From: a virus
Virus record (IMG/VR): IMGVR_UViG_3300034101_000904
Span: 1-37,834 of that record
Reading direction: 5' to 3' (one strand)
DNA length: 37,834 nt
Shown: piece by piece, positions 37,501 through 37,834 of the stretch
Position numbering within the stretch: position 1 is the first letter of the stretch
Layout of the letters: each line of letters begins with the position of its first letter
The notes under the pieces: generated by a model
Database searches by the model: none
What the model was told of the DNA's origin: nothing
The model's input: only the letters and a program-made list of their open reading frames with translations
Position numbers and translations under genes: made by a program

Positions 37501-37834
37501 TCGATGATGCCGACGTAAACGAGATGATTCGGCGCGTAAGGCTTGGTAGCCGTAAACGCTCCCGGCGTCGCGCTGAGGTAAACGGTATCTCCGTCGTTGT
37601 ACGCTCCAAGGTTAAGCCCATCGACGACGCCGACACAGGTAACCGTTCCGATGCCGTTTGCTGCGATGCTAGCCGAGGAGACGACGCCGAAGGTCTTCGC
37701 CGATGTAGCGTCGCTGGTGTTGAAGGCTAGCTTGACCGAGGGACGGTTGCCGGTAGCGCCAAAGATGTAGACCACTTGGCCCTTGGTGATCGCAACGCTC
37801 TCAGCGTTCGTCACCGTAGCCGTCAGCGTTTCCT
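34596..37834 (-). CDS. Tail fibre, C-terminal part (begins at 911)
   Basis: The rest of the 1,340-residue fibre. Residues up to about 770 are beta-rich, with pseudo-repeats around LLIGGTTDISGSGGLKVFG and LLVGTTTDMSGSGGLTVFG. Residues about 775-935 look like a LamG/concanavalin-like lectin: GTGDYTAQVWVRL, GVTTIYLNGVSNGSG and IYNRALSAAEVLSLYEAG. About 960-1070 resemble a galactose-binding or CBM module. A third copy of the SGGVGVAKS repeat precedes the end, GYVTIEIGGVAYKLLASNV, with no S74-type chaperone domain visible. The lectin-like modules suggest sugar recognition on the host. Read with the overlap removed, the frame is unbroken across the join. Confidence 0.88.
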   Translation of the reverse strand, partial: ETLTATVTNAESVAITKGQVVYIFGATGNRPSVKLAFNTSDATSAKTFGVVSSASIAANGIGTVTCVGVVDGLNLGAYNDGDTVYLSATPGAFTATKPYAPNHLVYVGIIERANAGNGELYVRIQNGYELDEIHDVLISSPTNGQVLAYELSTDLWKNSSTATLSSVTGPTTTDLTLRGGSAGASLLLGQGTNGGFTFTPAGTGFVKLNTQATTALQISGDANGSSIISGNTALTGPKLLTLQGSNVVFSIGGVGEVGRFTTTSGNLLIGGTTDISGSGGLKVFGTTDANSTISGALQVLGGVGVAKSAWFGGTVYAGSGTSKAYIASDGSNVGYVGTTTGAFPVEIRPNQTTVARFTTTGNLLVGTTTDMSGSGGLTVFGTTNATSAITGALIVGNGTNGGIGVSGRSYFAEQVNSKAFESTGGPTVFDANGGLSLAGNGGSAYAAIKAYTNAAGTEKTISFNQSGGAGVNIGGIGAVAGGSLLASGTVTANNFLLGTGGPSIASTENARASRQGLISQGTSSANVGTFAAFGTGDYTAQVWVRLTTPTAPNTFLRIGQAGVGQSWDFGTTDSSPAGRVAVRNGDATAQLFGSTILQANTVYCVTAVRASGVTTIYLNGVSNGSGTLATNYTNAIGGLTVMPSAGFIGTPLIYNRALSAAEVLSLYEAGAPAQLDYGFGTNDSSTTVYSGQQLITGDRSTFASATGWTLFTGNSISGGKLNLVNLAYALCNNTNLRKGIRYRLTITIDSITGGTLRVYDGVNYTGVIGNTSGTKTLEYTMAADAPVFLRMEGGSAVVDDITIVPLGVLLAPDANQPGGGLAWYDTSGNNATITLPASGVNWNVRTSGKINAPLMVGGVDGGAKLNVYTPTTAEVGYLYGIRLSDESTTTLALGLQTPTGTVRPFIHGNVGLGLGTAGTIALNITSAQQVQVLASTASTGTSSGALVVSGGVGVAKSLNVGEAVTVAGGAFAAASFYKSASLGTVLSGATGSSYDLYITNPAGNYVMQVPTGTRNAQFAATLTTVGAITSGASISTSAPTGGSGAWELGVYSTTAPSATGYVTIEIGGVAYKLLASNV
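37708..37834. repeat. Window-end overlap, right copy
   Basis: The matching copy of 1-127. Removing one copy joins the two parts of the tail fibre in frame, giving a 37,707-bp circle. Confidence 0.9.

Overview
The window is a complete tailed-phage genome assembled as a circle. Bases 1-127 are repeated exactly at 37708-37834, so the unique circle is 37,707 bp and the first and last genes are two halves of one tail-fibre gene. Every convincing gene lies on the minus strand. The proteins (lambda GpA-type terminase, lambda-type portal, gpG/gpGT-like frameshift pair, short tape measure, J-like tail hub) point to a siphovirus with a non-contractile tail. I found no integrase, repressor, DNA polymerase, tRNA or CRISPR, so a lytic life style is more likely. 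The host cannot be named. Few genes carry a Shine-Dalgarno sequence and many have a C/A-rich leader, which suggests a host with largely SD-independent initiation (Bacteroidota, Verrucomicrobiota and Cyanobacteria are examples of such groups; this is inference).

Layout in the direction of transcription (falling coordinates). 19,708-12,100 is the early block: small hypothetical proteins, a secreted transglycosylase-like enzyme, a RecT annealing protein, a RecE/RecB-like exonuclease, small HTH and membrane proteins, a RusA resolvase, a replication initiator with a possible internal origin, and a DnaC-like helicase loader. 11,895-8,885 is a tightly coupled four-gene cassette: ParB-like protein, cytosine-C5 methyltransferase, asparagine-synthetase-like PP-loop enzyme and CmoA-like enzyme. 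8,883-5,396 holds a Nu1-like small terminase, a small nuclease and a run of small leader-type genes with a DUF932 protein. 5,403-919 has the large terminase, a gpW-like protein and the portal. The 1,340-residue tail fibre (911 to 1, then 37,707 to 34,596), small proteins and holin-like proteins (34,585-33,417) come next, followed by protease/scaffold, decoration protein and major capsid protein (33,420-31,124) and a clear terminator. Two family-2 glycosyltransferases (31,042-28,740) precede the connector, tail tube, chaperone, tape measure and tail-tip genes (28,717-19,822).

The most interesting system is the cassette at 8,885-11,392. The methyltransferase has all main C5-MTase motifs, but the near-invariant Asn of motif X (GNAVPP) is Arg (GRAVPP). 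The equivalent Asn-to-Lys change in engineered M.MpeI lets the enzyme use carboxy-S-adenosylmethionine and make 5-carboxymethylcytosine. Two genes downstream lies a homologue of CmoA, the enzyme that makes carboxy-SAM, and between them lies an asparagine-synthetase-like enzyme suited to activating a carboxylate for amide formation. Together they suggest a phage pathway that makes carboxymethylcytosine in DNA and then amidates it. This is inference from sequence and context and has not been shown.
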